Part shown: piece by piece, positions 1-7,921 of the stretch | Position numbering within the stretch: position 1 is the first letter of the stretch | Layout: each line of letters begins with the position of its first letter | NCBI GenBank assembly: GCA_946887385.1 | Contig: CAMPKU010000177.1 | Location: 1-9,749 of the forward strand | Direction of reading: 5' to 3' | DNA length: 9,749 nt | Origin: an uncultured Gammaproteobacteria bacterium | Lineage (GTDB): Bacteria > Pseudomonadota > Gammaproteobacteria > Rariloculales > Rariloculaceae | Notes under the pieces: generated by a model | The model's input: only the letters and a program-made list of their open reading frames with translations | What the model was told of the DNA's origin: nothing | Database searches by the model: none | Program-made: the position numbers and the translations under genes

Positions 1-1
1 C

Positions 2-541
2 GCCGGCGAGGTGGCCGGCCTCATCACGGGCGACAGCTCGATGGAGCGAAAGAAGCGGGCGCTCGTCGGAGCGGGCTTAGGCGCGTTGGCCGGCGCGGGT
101 GTCGGGTCGTACATGGACCGCCAGGAAGCGCGGCTTCGGGCCGAGCTCGAGCGCACCGGGGTCAGCGTCACGCGTATCGGCGACAACATTACGCTCAATA
201 TGCCCGGAAACATCACATTTGCGACGAATAGCGCCGATTTGAACGCTAACTTCTTCGATGTGCTCAATTCCGTGAGCCTCGTCGTCAACGAGTACAATCA
301 GACGGTTATCGAGGTTGCCGGCCACACGGACAGTACGGGTACGGACGCTTACAACCAGCAGCTATCGGAGCGCCGCGCGAGCGCCGTAGCGGCTTACCTG
401 GGCACGCGCAGCGTGCTCCCTGACCGCATCATCACCGTGGGCATGGGCGAAGGCCGCCCCGTCGCCACGAACGACACCGACGTCGGCCGCCAGCAGAACC
501 GCCGCGTGGAGCTCACGCTGGTTCCCTTGACGCTGAGCTGA
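2..541 (+). CDS. OmpA-family, glycine-zipper outer-membrane protein (C-terminal part, 5' end outside window)
   Basis: The open frame runs in from the left edge, so the true start and any signal or lipoprotein peptide lie outside; 179 residues are visible. The first 40 contain a Gly/Ala-rich glycine-zipper stretch (GAGLGALAGAGVGSYMDRQE), then a short linker. An OmpA C-terminal domain follows, with its hallmark motif AGHTDSTG and the downstream SERRASAVAAYL helix. In this family the Asp of the first motif and the Arg of the second bind the diaminopimelate of peptidoglycan. Similar domain order is known in YiaD/OmpA-like lipoproteins that tie the outer membrane to the cell wall. The internal GTG at 11 and later ATGs are unlikely starts because the zipper already continues upstream of them. 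The gene converges on rpoH, with 55 nt between the stops. Family assignment is firm; the specific role is not known. Confidence 0.9.
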   Translation, partial: AGEVAGLITGDSSMERKKRALVGAGLGALAGAGVGSYMDRQEARLRAELERTGVSVTRIGDNITLNMPGNITFATNSADLNANFFDVLNSVSLVVNEYNQTVIEVAGHTDSTGTDAYNQQLSERRASAVAAYLGTRSVLPDRIITVGMGEGRPVATNDTDVGRQQNRRVELTLVPLTLS

Positions 542-543
542 CG

Positions 544-580
544 TGGGGACGGATGGGGACGGATTTATAAATCCGTCCCC
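544..580. repeat. Perfect 26-bp palindrome with duplicated half-site, REP-like; possible bidirectional terminator
   Basis: Arms GGGGACGGATTTA (555-567) and TAAATCCGTCCCC (568-580) are exact reverse complements with no spacer. The left arm's first 10 bases are also present as a direct repeat: TGGGGACGGA occurs at 544-553 and again at 554-563. The element fills the gap between the convergent OmpA-like gene and rpoH. As RNA it would form a very stable hairpin, but neither side has a clean T-tract (TCTTGTC follows on the plus strand), so it is not a textbook intrinsic terminator. From memory, GGGGAC…GTCCCC palindromes recur between genes in many proteobacteria and are tied to REP-associated Y1 transposases. 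That link is inference, and no transposase is present here. Confidence 0.75.
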
Positions 581-596
581 TCTTGTCAGCCGCGAG

Positions 597-1466
597 TCAC
601 GCCGCGACGAGCTGCTTCTTCAGCTTCCCGATCGCATTAGCCTCGATCTGGCGAATCCGCTCGGCCGACACGCCATATTCGGCCGCCAGCTCATGCAACG
701 TAGCCTTGGTCTCCACGAGCCACCGCCGCGACAAAATTGCGCGGCTGCGGTCGTCTAGCTTCGCCAACGCCGCCGCGAGCCGATCGTGCTCGTTGCTGTC
801 GGAGTCGTTGCGCTCCACGGAATGCGCCGGATCGGCGTTCGGGCTCGGCAGGTAAGTGGCCGGAGCGAAGGTGGTCGTCTCTTCCGTTTCGGGATCCGGG
901 TCGAACGACACGTCGCGGCCGGACAGCCGCTGCTCCATTTCGGCCACGTCTCGCGTCGTGACGCCGAGATCGGCCGCGACGGCCTCGGCCTCTTCCTTGC
1001 TGAGCCAGCCCAGGTGTTTCTTGGCTTTGCGCAGGTTGAAGAACAGCTTGCGCTGAGCTTTCGTGGTGGCCACGCGGACGAGGCGCCAGTTGCGCAGCAC
1101 GAACTCGTGGATCTCCGCGCGAATCCAGTGCACGGCGAACGAAACCAGCCGCACGCCGACGTTCGGGTCGAAGCGCCGAACGGCCTTCATGAGGCCGACG
1201 TTACCTTCCTGGATCAGGTCGGCGAGCTGAAGCCCATAGCCGGCGTAGCCGCGAGCCACATGGACGACGAAACGCAGGTGCGACAAGACGAGCCGCTTGG
1301 CGGCGTCGAGGTCGTTGGCCTCGCGCAGCCTCGTAGCGAGCTCGTGTTCTTCCGCGGCGCTGAGCACCGGAATGGCATTGGCGGCCTGAATGTAGTGGTC
1401 CAGGCTGCCGAGCGGGCCCGCGAGCATGAGCTCGGCCGGGCGCCTAGCCAAAGCAGTCGTAGTCAT
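597..1466 (-). CDS. rpoH: RNA polymerase heat-shock sigma factor sigma-32
   Basis: This 289-residue protein directs RNA polymerase to heat-shock promoters (chaperones, proteases). Region 2 is clear around residues 60-130, including [19 protein letters not shown] (83-101). The diagnostic RpoH box QRKLFFNLR sits at 138-146 and separates it from RpoD, RpoS and other group-3 sigmas. Region 4.2, with the helix-turn-helix around [21 protein letters not shown], is at about 256-275. Length matches the family (E. coli 284). ATG 1466 is supported by GGAGG at 1480-1476, 9 nt upstream. The gene lies 79 nt after ftsX in the order ftsYEX-rpoH typical of gammaproteobacteria. The gap carries its own promoter and a CIRCE operator, so it can be transcribed apart from ftsX. 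Confidence 0.97.
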   Translation of the reverse strand: MTTTALARRPAELMLAGPLGSLDHYIQAANAIPVLSAAEEHELATRLREANDLDAAKRLVLSHLRFVVHVARGYAGYGLQLADLIQEGNVGLMKAVRRFDPNVGVRLVSFAVHWIRAEIHEFVLRNWRLVRVATTKAQRKLFFNLRKAKKHLGWLSKEEAEAVAADLGVTTRDVAEMEQRLSGRDVSFDPDPETEETTTFAPATYLPSPNADPAHSVERNDSDSNEHDRLAAALAKLDDRSRAILSRRWLVETKATLHELAAEYGVSAERIRQIEANAIGKLKKQLVAA

Positions 1467-1490
1467 GGTCCTCTACCTCCCAAGAGCATG

Positions 1491-1517
1491 TTAGCAGTCG
1501 TGCCCTTAGAGTGCTAA
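1491..1517 (-). promoter_or_regulatory. CIRCE element (HrcA repressor operator) upstream of rpoH
   Basis: Read on the minus strand, the site is TTAGCACTC-N9-GACTGCTAA. The classical CIRCE is TTAGCACTC-N9-GAGTGCTAA, so the first half is identical, the 9-nt spacer is exact, and only one of 18 conserved bases differs (C for G at the third base of the second half, position 1497). It spans the -10 region and presumed start site of the sigma-E-like promoter and ends 24 nt before the rpoH start codon. This is a normal operator position. HrcA bound here would be expected to repress rpoH until unfolded protein draws off GroEL. hrcA itself is not in the window. Confidence 0.8.
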
Positions 1518-1532
1518 CCGGGGGCGAGGTTC
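1506..1532 (-). promoter_or_regulatory. Sigma-E (RpoE)-type promoter for rpoH
   Basis: On the minus strand, GAACCT (1532-1527) and TCTAA (1510-1506) are separated by exactly 16 nt. The sigma-E consensus as I know it is GAACTT-N16-TCTAA/TCTGA, so the match has one mismatch. Transcription would start near 1500, giving a leader of about 35 nt before the rpoH ATG at 1466, with the Shine-Dalgarno sequence inside it. E. coli rpoH also has a sigma-E promoter (P3), which makes this biologically sensible. No equally good sigma-70 promoter is visible; TTCACA-N17-TAGCAC at 1539-1511 is weak. Prediction by eye only. Confidence 0.6.
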
Positions 1533-1545
1533 GTGTGAACTCGGT

Positions 1546-2463
1546 CTACTTGGGCTCGATGGCCTTGAGATGGCGGGCCGCGGCGAGCCCGGCCCCGGCC
1601 CAGCCGAGCACGGCGCCTCCGAGCAGCAGGATGCCGCTTTCGGCGAACGACAGGCCGGCGAGGGTAAAGGCGCTGCCGTAAAGCGCCGCAACGGCCCGCA
1701 CCGGAGGGCCGAGCAGCAGCAGGCCCACGCCCACCACGAGCAGCGCCACGAGCGCGCCCGCCAGTCCATAGCACAGGCCGAGATACAGGAACGGCCGGCG
1801 GATGAACCCGTCCGTGCCGCCGACGAGCTTCGTTACCTCGATCTCCACGCTGCGATTATTGATCTCGAGCCGGATGGTGTTGCCGACGACGATGGCCACG
1901 GCGAGCCCCAGCAACACCGTGGCGAAGTCCACGAGGCGGGCCGCAAGCGCCAGCATGGCCCGAAGGCGCTCGACCCAGGCGGTATCCACCTGCACGAGCT
2001 CGGTTTCGGGCAGCGCCGCCATGGCGCTCGCCAGCGCGGCAACGTCGGTCGCGATACCGCTGGCCGGATGCACCACGAGCGTGTGCGGCAGGGGGTTGCC
2101 GTCGAGCGCCTCGAGCGCCTCGCCGAAGCCCGACTCAGCGCGAAACTCGGCGAGCGCGGCGTCGCGATCGATGACGGTAACCCCGGCAACGTCGTCGCGC
2201 GCCTCGATGGTACGCGCGGTGCTGCGTGCGGCTTCCTCGGACACGTCGGTTTTCAAGTACACGGTGAAGTCGGCCGCGCTCTGCCACGAGCTGCTGAGCA
2301 CGTCGGCATTGTTTACCGCTACGCGCAGGCCCGCCGGCAGCGCCAGCGCCGTTGCGATCACCAAGATCGTTAGCAGGCTCGCGAACGGCTGCCCGGCGAT
2401 GCGCGCCACGGCACCCACGAAGTTGCTGCGGTGAAGGCCGAAGTAGTGCTTGAGCGCGTGCAT
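1546..2463 (-). CDS. ftsX: Cell-division ABC transporter permease FtsX
   Basis: 305 residues; the membrane partner of FtsE. FtsEX acts at the divisome and relays ATP hydrolysis to periplasmic cell-wall hydrolase activators such as EnvC. The layout is canonical: cytoplasmic N terminus, one membrane segment at about 28-50, a periplasmic domain at about 51-165, then three segments near 172-197, 226-252 and 275-297. The conserved cytoplasmic FtsX stretch between segments 2 and 3 is present (IRLEINNRSVEIEVTKLVGG, 197-216). The ATG at 2463 is 3 nt after the ftsE stop, so translation is probably coupled; no strong ribosome-binding site is seen. The gene ends with TAG at 1546. Confidence 0.96.
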   Translation of the reverse strand: MHALKHYFGLHRSNFVGAVARIAGQPFASLLTILVIATALALPAGLRVAVNNADVLSSSWQSAADFTVYLKTDVSEEAARSTARTIEARDDVAGVTVIDRDAALAEFRAESGFGEALEALDGNPLPHTLVVHPASGIATDVAALASAMAALPETELVQVDTAWVERLRAMLALAARLVDFATVLLGLAVAIVVGNTIRLEINNRSVEIEVTKLVGGTDGFIRRPFLYLGLCYGLAGALVALLVVGVGLLLLGPPVRAVAALYGSAFTLAGLSFAESGILLLGGAVLGWAGAGLAAARHLKAIEPK

Positions 2464-2466
2464 CGC

Positions 2467-3132
2467 TTAGGAGACGTTGTCGGCGGCGATCTGACCGCCC
2501 GCGAGCCGCAGCCGCCGGTGCGGCAGCTGCCCGATCAGCTCGAGATCATGAGTGGCGATCAGCAGCGTCACGCCCACCTCGTTGACGCGTGTGAAGAGCT
2601 CCATGATCTCGAGCGTCAGCTCTGGATCGAGATTCCCCGTGGGCTCGTCGGCGATCAGCAGGTCGGGGCGCGGCGCCACGGCACGCGCGATGCCGACGCG
2701 CTGCTGCTCGCCTGTCGACAGTGTCATGGGCGGGTGCGATTCCCGGCCGCGGAGCCCCACCTGATCGAGCGCGGCACGCACGCGCTTCTCGATCTCGCGG
2801 CGGCTGGCGCCGGCGATCACGAGCGGAAGCGCCACGTTGTCGAAAACGCTGCGGTCGTAGAGCAGCTTGTGGTCTTGGAAGACCACGCCGAGCCGCTGCC
2901 GGAACGGCGGAATCTTGCGCCGCGAGATGCGCGAGGTGTTCTGGTTGTTCACGAGCACCGTGCCGCGCGTCGGGCGCTCGATGAGCGCGATGAGACGCAG
3001 CAGCGTGCTCTTGCCGGCGCCCGACGGCCCCGTCAGGAACACGAACTCACCGCGCTCGATGTTCAGCGATACGCCGGAAAGCGCCTCGCGGCCGTTGGGG
3101 TAGCGCTTGTAGACGTTCTCGAACCGGATCAT
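2467..3132 (-). CDS. ftsE: Cell-division ABC transporter ATP-binding protein FtsE
   Basis: 221 residues, against about 222 in E. coli. It is the ATPase that works with FtsX. Walker A GPSGAGKST is at 35-43, the Q-loop Gln at 86 (VVFQDH), the ABC signature LSTGEQQR at 138-145, Walker B LLIADEP at 158-164, and the switch His at 195 (ATHD). The signature has Thr where the generic ABC motif has Gly (LSGGQ); I believe this is common in FtsE of related bacteria. The frame stays open upstream into ftsY, but the conserved N terminus MIRFENVYKRYPNG fixes the start at ATG 3132. That ATG overlaps the ftsY TGA stop by 4 nt (ATGA), a coupled arrangement. Confidence 0.97.
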   Translation of the reverse strand: MIRFENVYKRYPNGREALSGVSLNIERGEFVFLTGPSGAGKSTLLRLIALIERPTRGTVLVNNQNTSRISRRKIPPFRQRLGVVFQDHKLLYDRSVFDNVALPLVIAGASRREIEKRVRAALDQVGLRGRESHPPMTLSTGEQQRVGIARAVAPRPDLLIADEPTGNLDPELTLEIMELFTRVNEVGVTLLIATHDLELIGQLPHRRLRLAGGQIAADNVS

Positions 3133-4064
3133 GGCTCGCCGAGCAGCGCGCGCAGGAACTCGTCGGCGCGAAAGTCGTCGAGATCCGCCACGCCTTCGCC
3201 CACGGCGACGAGCCGGATCGGAACTTTGAGCTGGCGCGCGATGGCGAGCAGGATGCCGCCCTTCGCCGTGCCGTCGAGCTTCGTGAGCGCAACTCCCGTG
3301 AGCTTCAGGCGTTCGTGAAACTTCAGCGCTTGCGCCAGCGCGTTCTGGCCCTGGCTGGCGTCGAGCACGAGCAGCACTTCGTGCGGCGCCGTGGGATCGA
3401 AGCGCCGAATCACGCGCTTGATCTTGTCGAGCTCGTCCATGAGCCCGGCCGCCGTGTGCAGCCGGCCCGCGGTATCGGCGAGCACCACGTCGATGTTGCG
3501 GGCCCGAGCCGCCACCAGCGCATCGTGGACCACGGCCGCGGGATCCGCACCGGGATCCTGTGCCACCACGGGCACTTTGGCACGCTCGCCCCACGCTTGC
3601 AGTTGCTCGACGGCGGCCGCACGGAAGGTATCCGCCGCGGCGAGCAGCACACTCAAGCCCTGCGCTTTCAGCCGATGCGCGAGCTTGCCGACGGTGGTGG
3701 TCTTGCCGGTGCCGTTCACGCCCACGGCCAAAATCACGAACGGCTTGTGCACGGCCGCGATCGTGAGCGGCGCTTCGACGGTGCGCAGCAACTTGAGCGC
3801 CGTTTGCCGCAGCAGCTCCACGGCCGGTGTGCCAGGACTACGCTTCGCGGCCGCGCGCATTTCCTCGACGAGCCATTCGGTGGCGTCGACGCCCACATCG
3901 GCCGTCAAGAGCCGCGTCTCGAGCTCTTCGACGGTGCTCTCGTCGAGCGGCCGAGAGGCGAGCCCCATGAGCTCGGACGTGAGCCACGTCTTGCCGCGGT
4001 TCACGCGTGCTTTGAGCTTCGCGAAGAAGCCGGAGCTTTCTTGGTCGACAGGAGCGGCAGCCAT
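3129..4064 (-). CDS. ftsY: Signal recognition particle receptor FtsY
   Basis: 311 residues. It is the SRP receptor GTPase that delivers ribosomes making membrane proteins to the translocon. The helical N domain is at about 12-100, followed by the G domain: GVNGTGKTTT (115-124), DTFRAAAVEQL (145-155), DTAGR (197-201), TKLDG (261-265) and the closing GEGVADLDDF (289-298). It is much shorter than E. coli FtsY (497 residues) because the acidic A domain is missing; only about 11 residues precede the N domain. The frame is open far upstream inside the opposing rsmD, but that part shows no similarity. I chose ATG 4064 (MAAAPVDQ). It has no good Shine-Dalgarno sequence; GTG 4109 in the same frame is a weaker alternative that would leave no spacer before rsmD. 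Confidence 0.95.
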   Translation of the reverse strand: MAAAPVDQESSGFFAKLKARVNRGKTWLTSELMGLASRPLDESTVEELETRLLTADVGVDATEWLVEEMRAAAKRSPGTPAVELLRQTALKLLRTVEAPLTIAAVHKPFVILAVGVNGTGKTTTVGKLAHRLKAQGLSVLLAAADTFRAAAVEQLQAWGERAKVPVVAQDPGADPAAVVHDALVAARARNIDVVLADTAGRLHTAAGLMDELDKIKRVIRRFDPTAPHEVLLVLDASQGQNALAQALKFHERLKLTGVALTKLDGTAKGGILLAIARQLKVPIRLVAVGEGVADLDDFRADEFLRALLGEP

Positions 4065-4099
4065 GCGGGGGAGATTCTCTAAAACGAAGGGTCTGCTAG

Positions 4100-5196
<1,097 letters not shown>

Positions 5197-5197
<1 letters not shown>

Positions 5198-6939
5198 TGC
5201 TCGCCCGAGCGCTCCTACGTTTGCGTTGCCTCGTCGCCGCGACGGCGGTGCTCGCGCTCGGCGCGGTTGCTGCGCAGCCGGCCGCGGCTCCCGTACGCGC
5301 AAGCACGCAGCTCGTCGTCTCGGCGAACCCCCATGCCTCGGAAGCGGGGCGCGCCATCCTGCGCGCCGGCGGCAGCGCCGTCGATGCTGCCATCGCCGTG
5401 CAGCTCGTGCTCACGCTCGTCGAGCCGCAGTCGTCGGGGATCGGCGGCGGTGCGTTCATGCTCGTGTACGCGGCCGATGCCGACGACGGCGCCATCACGG
5501 CGTACGAAGGCCGCGAGACGGCGCCGGCAGCGGCCACGCCCGACATGTTCTTGGGCGCGAACGGCCGGCCGGAGTCGTTCGCCAACGTCGGCGTCGGCGG
5601 ACTTGCCGTGGGCGTTCCCGGCGCGCTGCGCATGCTCGAGCTCGCGCACCGCGAGCACGGCCGATTGCCGTGGGCCGACTTGTTCGCGCCCGCGATCGCG
5701 CTCGCAGAGGAAGGCTTCGACGTCTCGCCGCGCTTGTTCGGCTTGTTGAACGGCTTCAAGCGCTTCGCGCGCGGCGACGACTTCCGCCGTTACTTTTTCG
5801 ATGCAGCCGGCGAGCCGCACCCCGTGGGGTACCGGTTGAAAAATCCCGAGTACGCCGCGGCGCTGAAGTTGCTCGCGGCCGCCGGCGGCGCCGAACCTCT
5901 GCACACGGGCGAGCTTGCGGCGGCGATCGCGGCCGAGGTCCGTGACAACAACGTGCGGCCCGGCCGGATGACGGCGGAAGATTTGGCCCACTATGAGGCG
6001 AACGTGTCGGCGCCGCTGTGCACGCCGTATCGGGCCTGGCGCGTCTGCGGCCCGCAGTTGCCCTCGTCGGGCGGCGTGACGACGCAGCAGGTGCTCGGCA
6101 TCCTCGCGCAGTTCGAGCTGCCAGACATTCGCACGCAGCCCGCAGCCGCGATTCACCTCTTCGCCGAAGCGAACCGGCTCGCGTTCGCCGATCGCAATTT
6201 GTATCTCGCCGATCCGAAGTTCGTGGACGCGCCCGTCGCCGCGCTGCTGAGCCCCGCGTATCTGCGCTCGCGCGCCGCCCTGATCGATCCCGCCCGAGCC
6301 ATGGCCACGATCTCGGCCGGCGAGCCGCTGCCGGCCGCGGCTTGGCAATATGCGCCAGGCACTGCGTCCGAGCGGCCGTCGACGAGCCATTTCTCTATCG
6401 TCGACCGGTTCGGCGACGCAGTGGCCATGACCACGAGCGTGCAGGGCGCCTTCGGCAGCCAGCTCATGGTCGGCGGATTCATCCTGAACAATCAGCTCAC
6501 GGATTTCGATTACGTGCCCACGGCCGCCGGCCGGCCGGTGGCGAACCGCGCCGAAGGCGGCAAGCGGCCGCTGTCGAGCATGGCGCCCACCATGCTGCTC
6601 GACGAGCGCGGCCGCCTGCGCCTGATCGTCGGCTCGCCGGGCGGCACCCGCATCATCGGGTTCGTGGCGCAGAGCATCGTAAACGTCGCGGATTGGGAGC
6701 TCGACGTGCAGCAAGCCGTTTCCGCTCCGCACTTTCTGGCCGAGGAAGGCCCCATAGAGCTCGAGGAAGGAACGCCGCTTGCCGCGCACGAGGAAGCGCT
6801 CGAGGCGCTGGGGCACAACGTGGCGCTGAACGGCATGAACAGCGGCTTGCATGCCATCGCCATCGAGTATCCGCGCCGCGGGCGCGTGCTCTACGGCGGC
6901 GTGGACCCGCGCCGCGAGGGCGCCGCGCTCGGCGATTAG
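5197..6939 (+). CDS. ggt: Gamma-glutamyltranspeptidase precursor (glutathione hydrolase)
   Basis: 580 residues. It is an N-terminal nucleophile enzyme that cleaves or transfers the gamma-glutamyl group of glutathione, normally in the periplasm. An N-terminal signal peptide is visible (Arg-rich start, hydrophobic 12-25, likely cleavage after AVAA). The family N-terminal block ASEAGRAILRAGGSAVDAAI and the substrate-binding Arg in EGRETAPA are present. The precursor self-cleaves before the catalytic Thr, here Thr396 in STSHFSIVD. The small subunit carries NNQLTDF, the oxyanion/substrate motif PLSSMAPT and GSPGGTRII. The loop between NNQ and KRPLSSM is present but looks a few residues shorter than in E. 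coli. ATG 5197 shares one base with the coaD stop (TGATG); GTG 5194 is an alternative. GGAAGG at 5187-5192 serves as ribosome-binding site. It is complete with no lost key residue. Confidence 0.95.
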
Positions 6940-7748
6940 CGCTGGCAGCTCGGGCAGTAGAACGTCGCGCGCTGACCGAGAACCCGCCGCTCGATACGCG
7001 TGTTGCAAGTGACGCACGGTTTGCCGTCGCGGTCGTAAACTCGCAGCGACGTGCGAAAGTATCCCGGCTTGCCGTCCCCGCCCACGAAGTCGCGCAGCGT
7101 GGTGCCGCCGTCGTCGATGGCGTCGCGCAGCACGTCGCGCACCGACGTAACGAGCGGCTCGAAACGCGCCCGTGCAATCCGGCCCGCCGCGCGCTGCGGA
7201 TGTATGCCCGCCCGGAACAGCGCCTCGCTCGCGTAGATGTTGCCCACGCCCACCACGATGCGCCCGTTCATCAAGTGCTGCTTGATCGCGACGCGCCGGC
7301 CGCGACTCGCGCGCCACAGATAGTCGGCGTCGAAGTCGCCGCCGAGCGGCTCGGGCCCGAGATGTTTCAACAGCGGATGGGCGCTCGGCTTCGCCGTGAG
7401 CATGAAGCTGCCGAAGCGGCGCGGATCGTTGAGCCGCAGCGCGCCGCCGTCGGCGAACAGCACGTCGATGTGATCGTGCAGGCCGCGCTCGAGGGCGGCC
7501 GGCAGATAGCGCAGGCTGCCCGACATGCCGAGATGCACGAGCAACGTGCCGGCGTCCGTGCCGAACAGCAGGTACTTGCCGCGCCGCTCGAGCCGATCGA
7601 TGCGCGCACCTTTCAGCGCGCGCGCCAGGCTCTTCGCAACGGGCCACCGAAGCCGCGGCTCGCGAACGTCGACGCGGGCAATCGTGCGGCCAATCACGTG
7701 CGGCGCAAGCCCGCGGCGCGTGGTTTCGACTTCGGGCAGCTCCGGCAT
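6936..7748 (-). CDS. mutM: Formamidopyrimidine-DNA glycosylase / AP lyase (Fpg)
   Basis: 270 residues. It removes 8-oxoguanine and formamidopyrimidines from DNA and nicks the abasic site by beta,delta-elimination. Pro2 (the nucleophile after Met removal) and Glu3 begin the canonical MPELPEVETTRRGL. Lys58 lies in RRGKYLLF, MSGSLR is at 75-80, DPRRFG at 108-113, and the helix-two-turn-helix Asn170 in GVGNIYASE. The C-terminal zinc finger is complete: C245-x2-C248 and C265-x2-C268, with Arg260 in GQRATFYC. The start at ATG 7748 is fixed by the catalytic N terminus, though the ribosome-binding site is weak. It converges on ggt: the minus-strand TAA and plus-strand TAG share bases 6936-6939, so no terminator lies between them. 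Confidence 0.97.
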   Translation of the reverse strand: MPELPEVETTRRGLAPHVIGRTIARVDVREPRLRWPVAKSLARALKGARIDRLERRGKYLLFGTDAGTLLVHLGMSGSLRYLPAALERGLHDHIDVLFADGGALRLNDPRRFGSFMLTAKPSAHPLLKHLGPEPLGGDFDADYLWRASRGRRVAIKQHLMNGRIVVGVGNIYASEALFRAGIHPQRAAGRIARARFEPLVTSVRDVLRDAIDDGGTTLRDFVGGDGKPGYFRTSLRVYDRDGKPCVTCNTRIERRVLGQRATFYCPSCQR

Positions 7749-7826
7749 CGCGCGAGCTTACGCCGCGCCTTTTTGCGCACCAAATCTCAAGTCTTCGTGA
7801 CCTGGCGCACGTAGGGCCCCCCATCG

Positions 7827-7856
7827 TTGGAGTAGCCTCGCCCAATCCGCTATATT
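7827..7856 (+). promoter_or_regulatory. Probable sigma-70 promoter of the desaturase gene, within an inverted repeat
   Basis: TATATT at 7851-7856 is a good -10 hexamer. TTGGAG at 7827-7832, 18 nt upstream, is a weak -35 (TTG conserved). The predicted start near 7863 gives a leader of about 60 nt. The -10 lies inside the inverted repeat CCAAT (7842-7846)…ATTGG (7854-7858), a possible operator for a lipid-responsive regulator; I could not match it to a known site. The rest of the 173-nt spacer (7749-7921) must also hold the mutM promoter, which I could not locate convincingly. Confidence 0.45.
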
Positions 7857-7921
7857 GGACTTAACCTAAGGAGCCGACGCACGTCCCGGCGCGGCCGTAT
7901 CTACTACAAGGATTAGTACTC

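Noticed and set aside
1488..1517. Sigma-70 promoter TTAGCA-N18-TAACAT with extended TGC in front of rpoH
   Set aside because: It would start transcription around 1481, leaving almost no leader before the ribosome-binding site, and its bases are explained by the CIRCE repeat.
3133..3594. Upstream extension of ftsE inside ftsY
   Set aside because: It is an Arg-rich out-of-frame reading of ftsY; the conserved FtsE N terminus begins at 3132.
6018..7814. Long plus-strand frame (598 codons) across the end of ggt and antisense to mutM
   Set aside because: Arg-rich shadow with no recognisable domain; both genes beneath it are certain.
5215..7845. Very long minus-strand open frame (876 codons) opposite ggt and spanning mutM
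   Set aside because: The product is Arg/Ala-rich low-complexity sequence in an off frame of two well-identified genes; high GC makes such shadow frames common.
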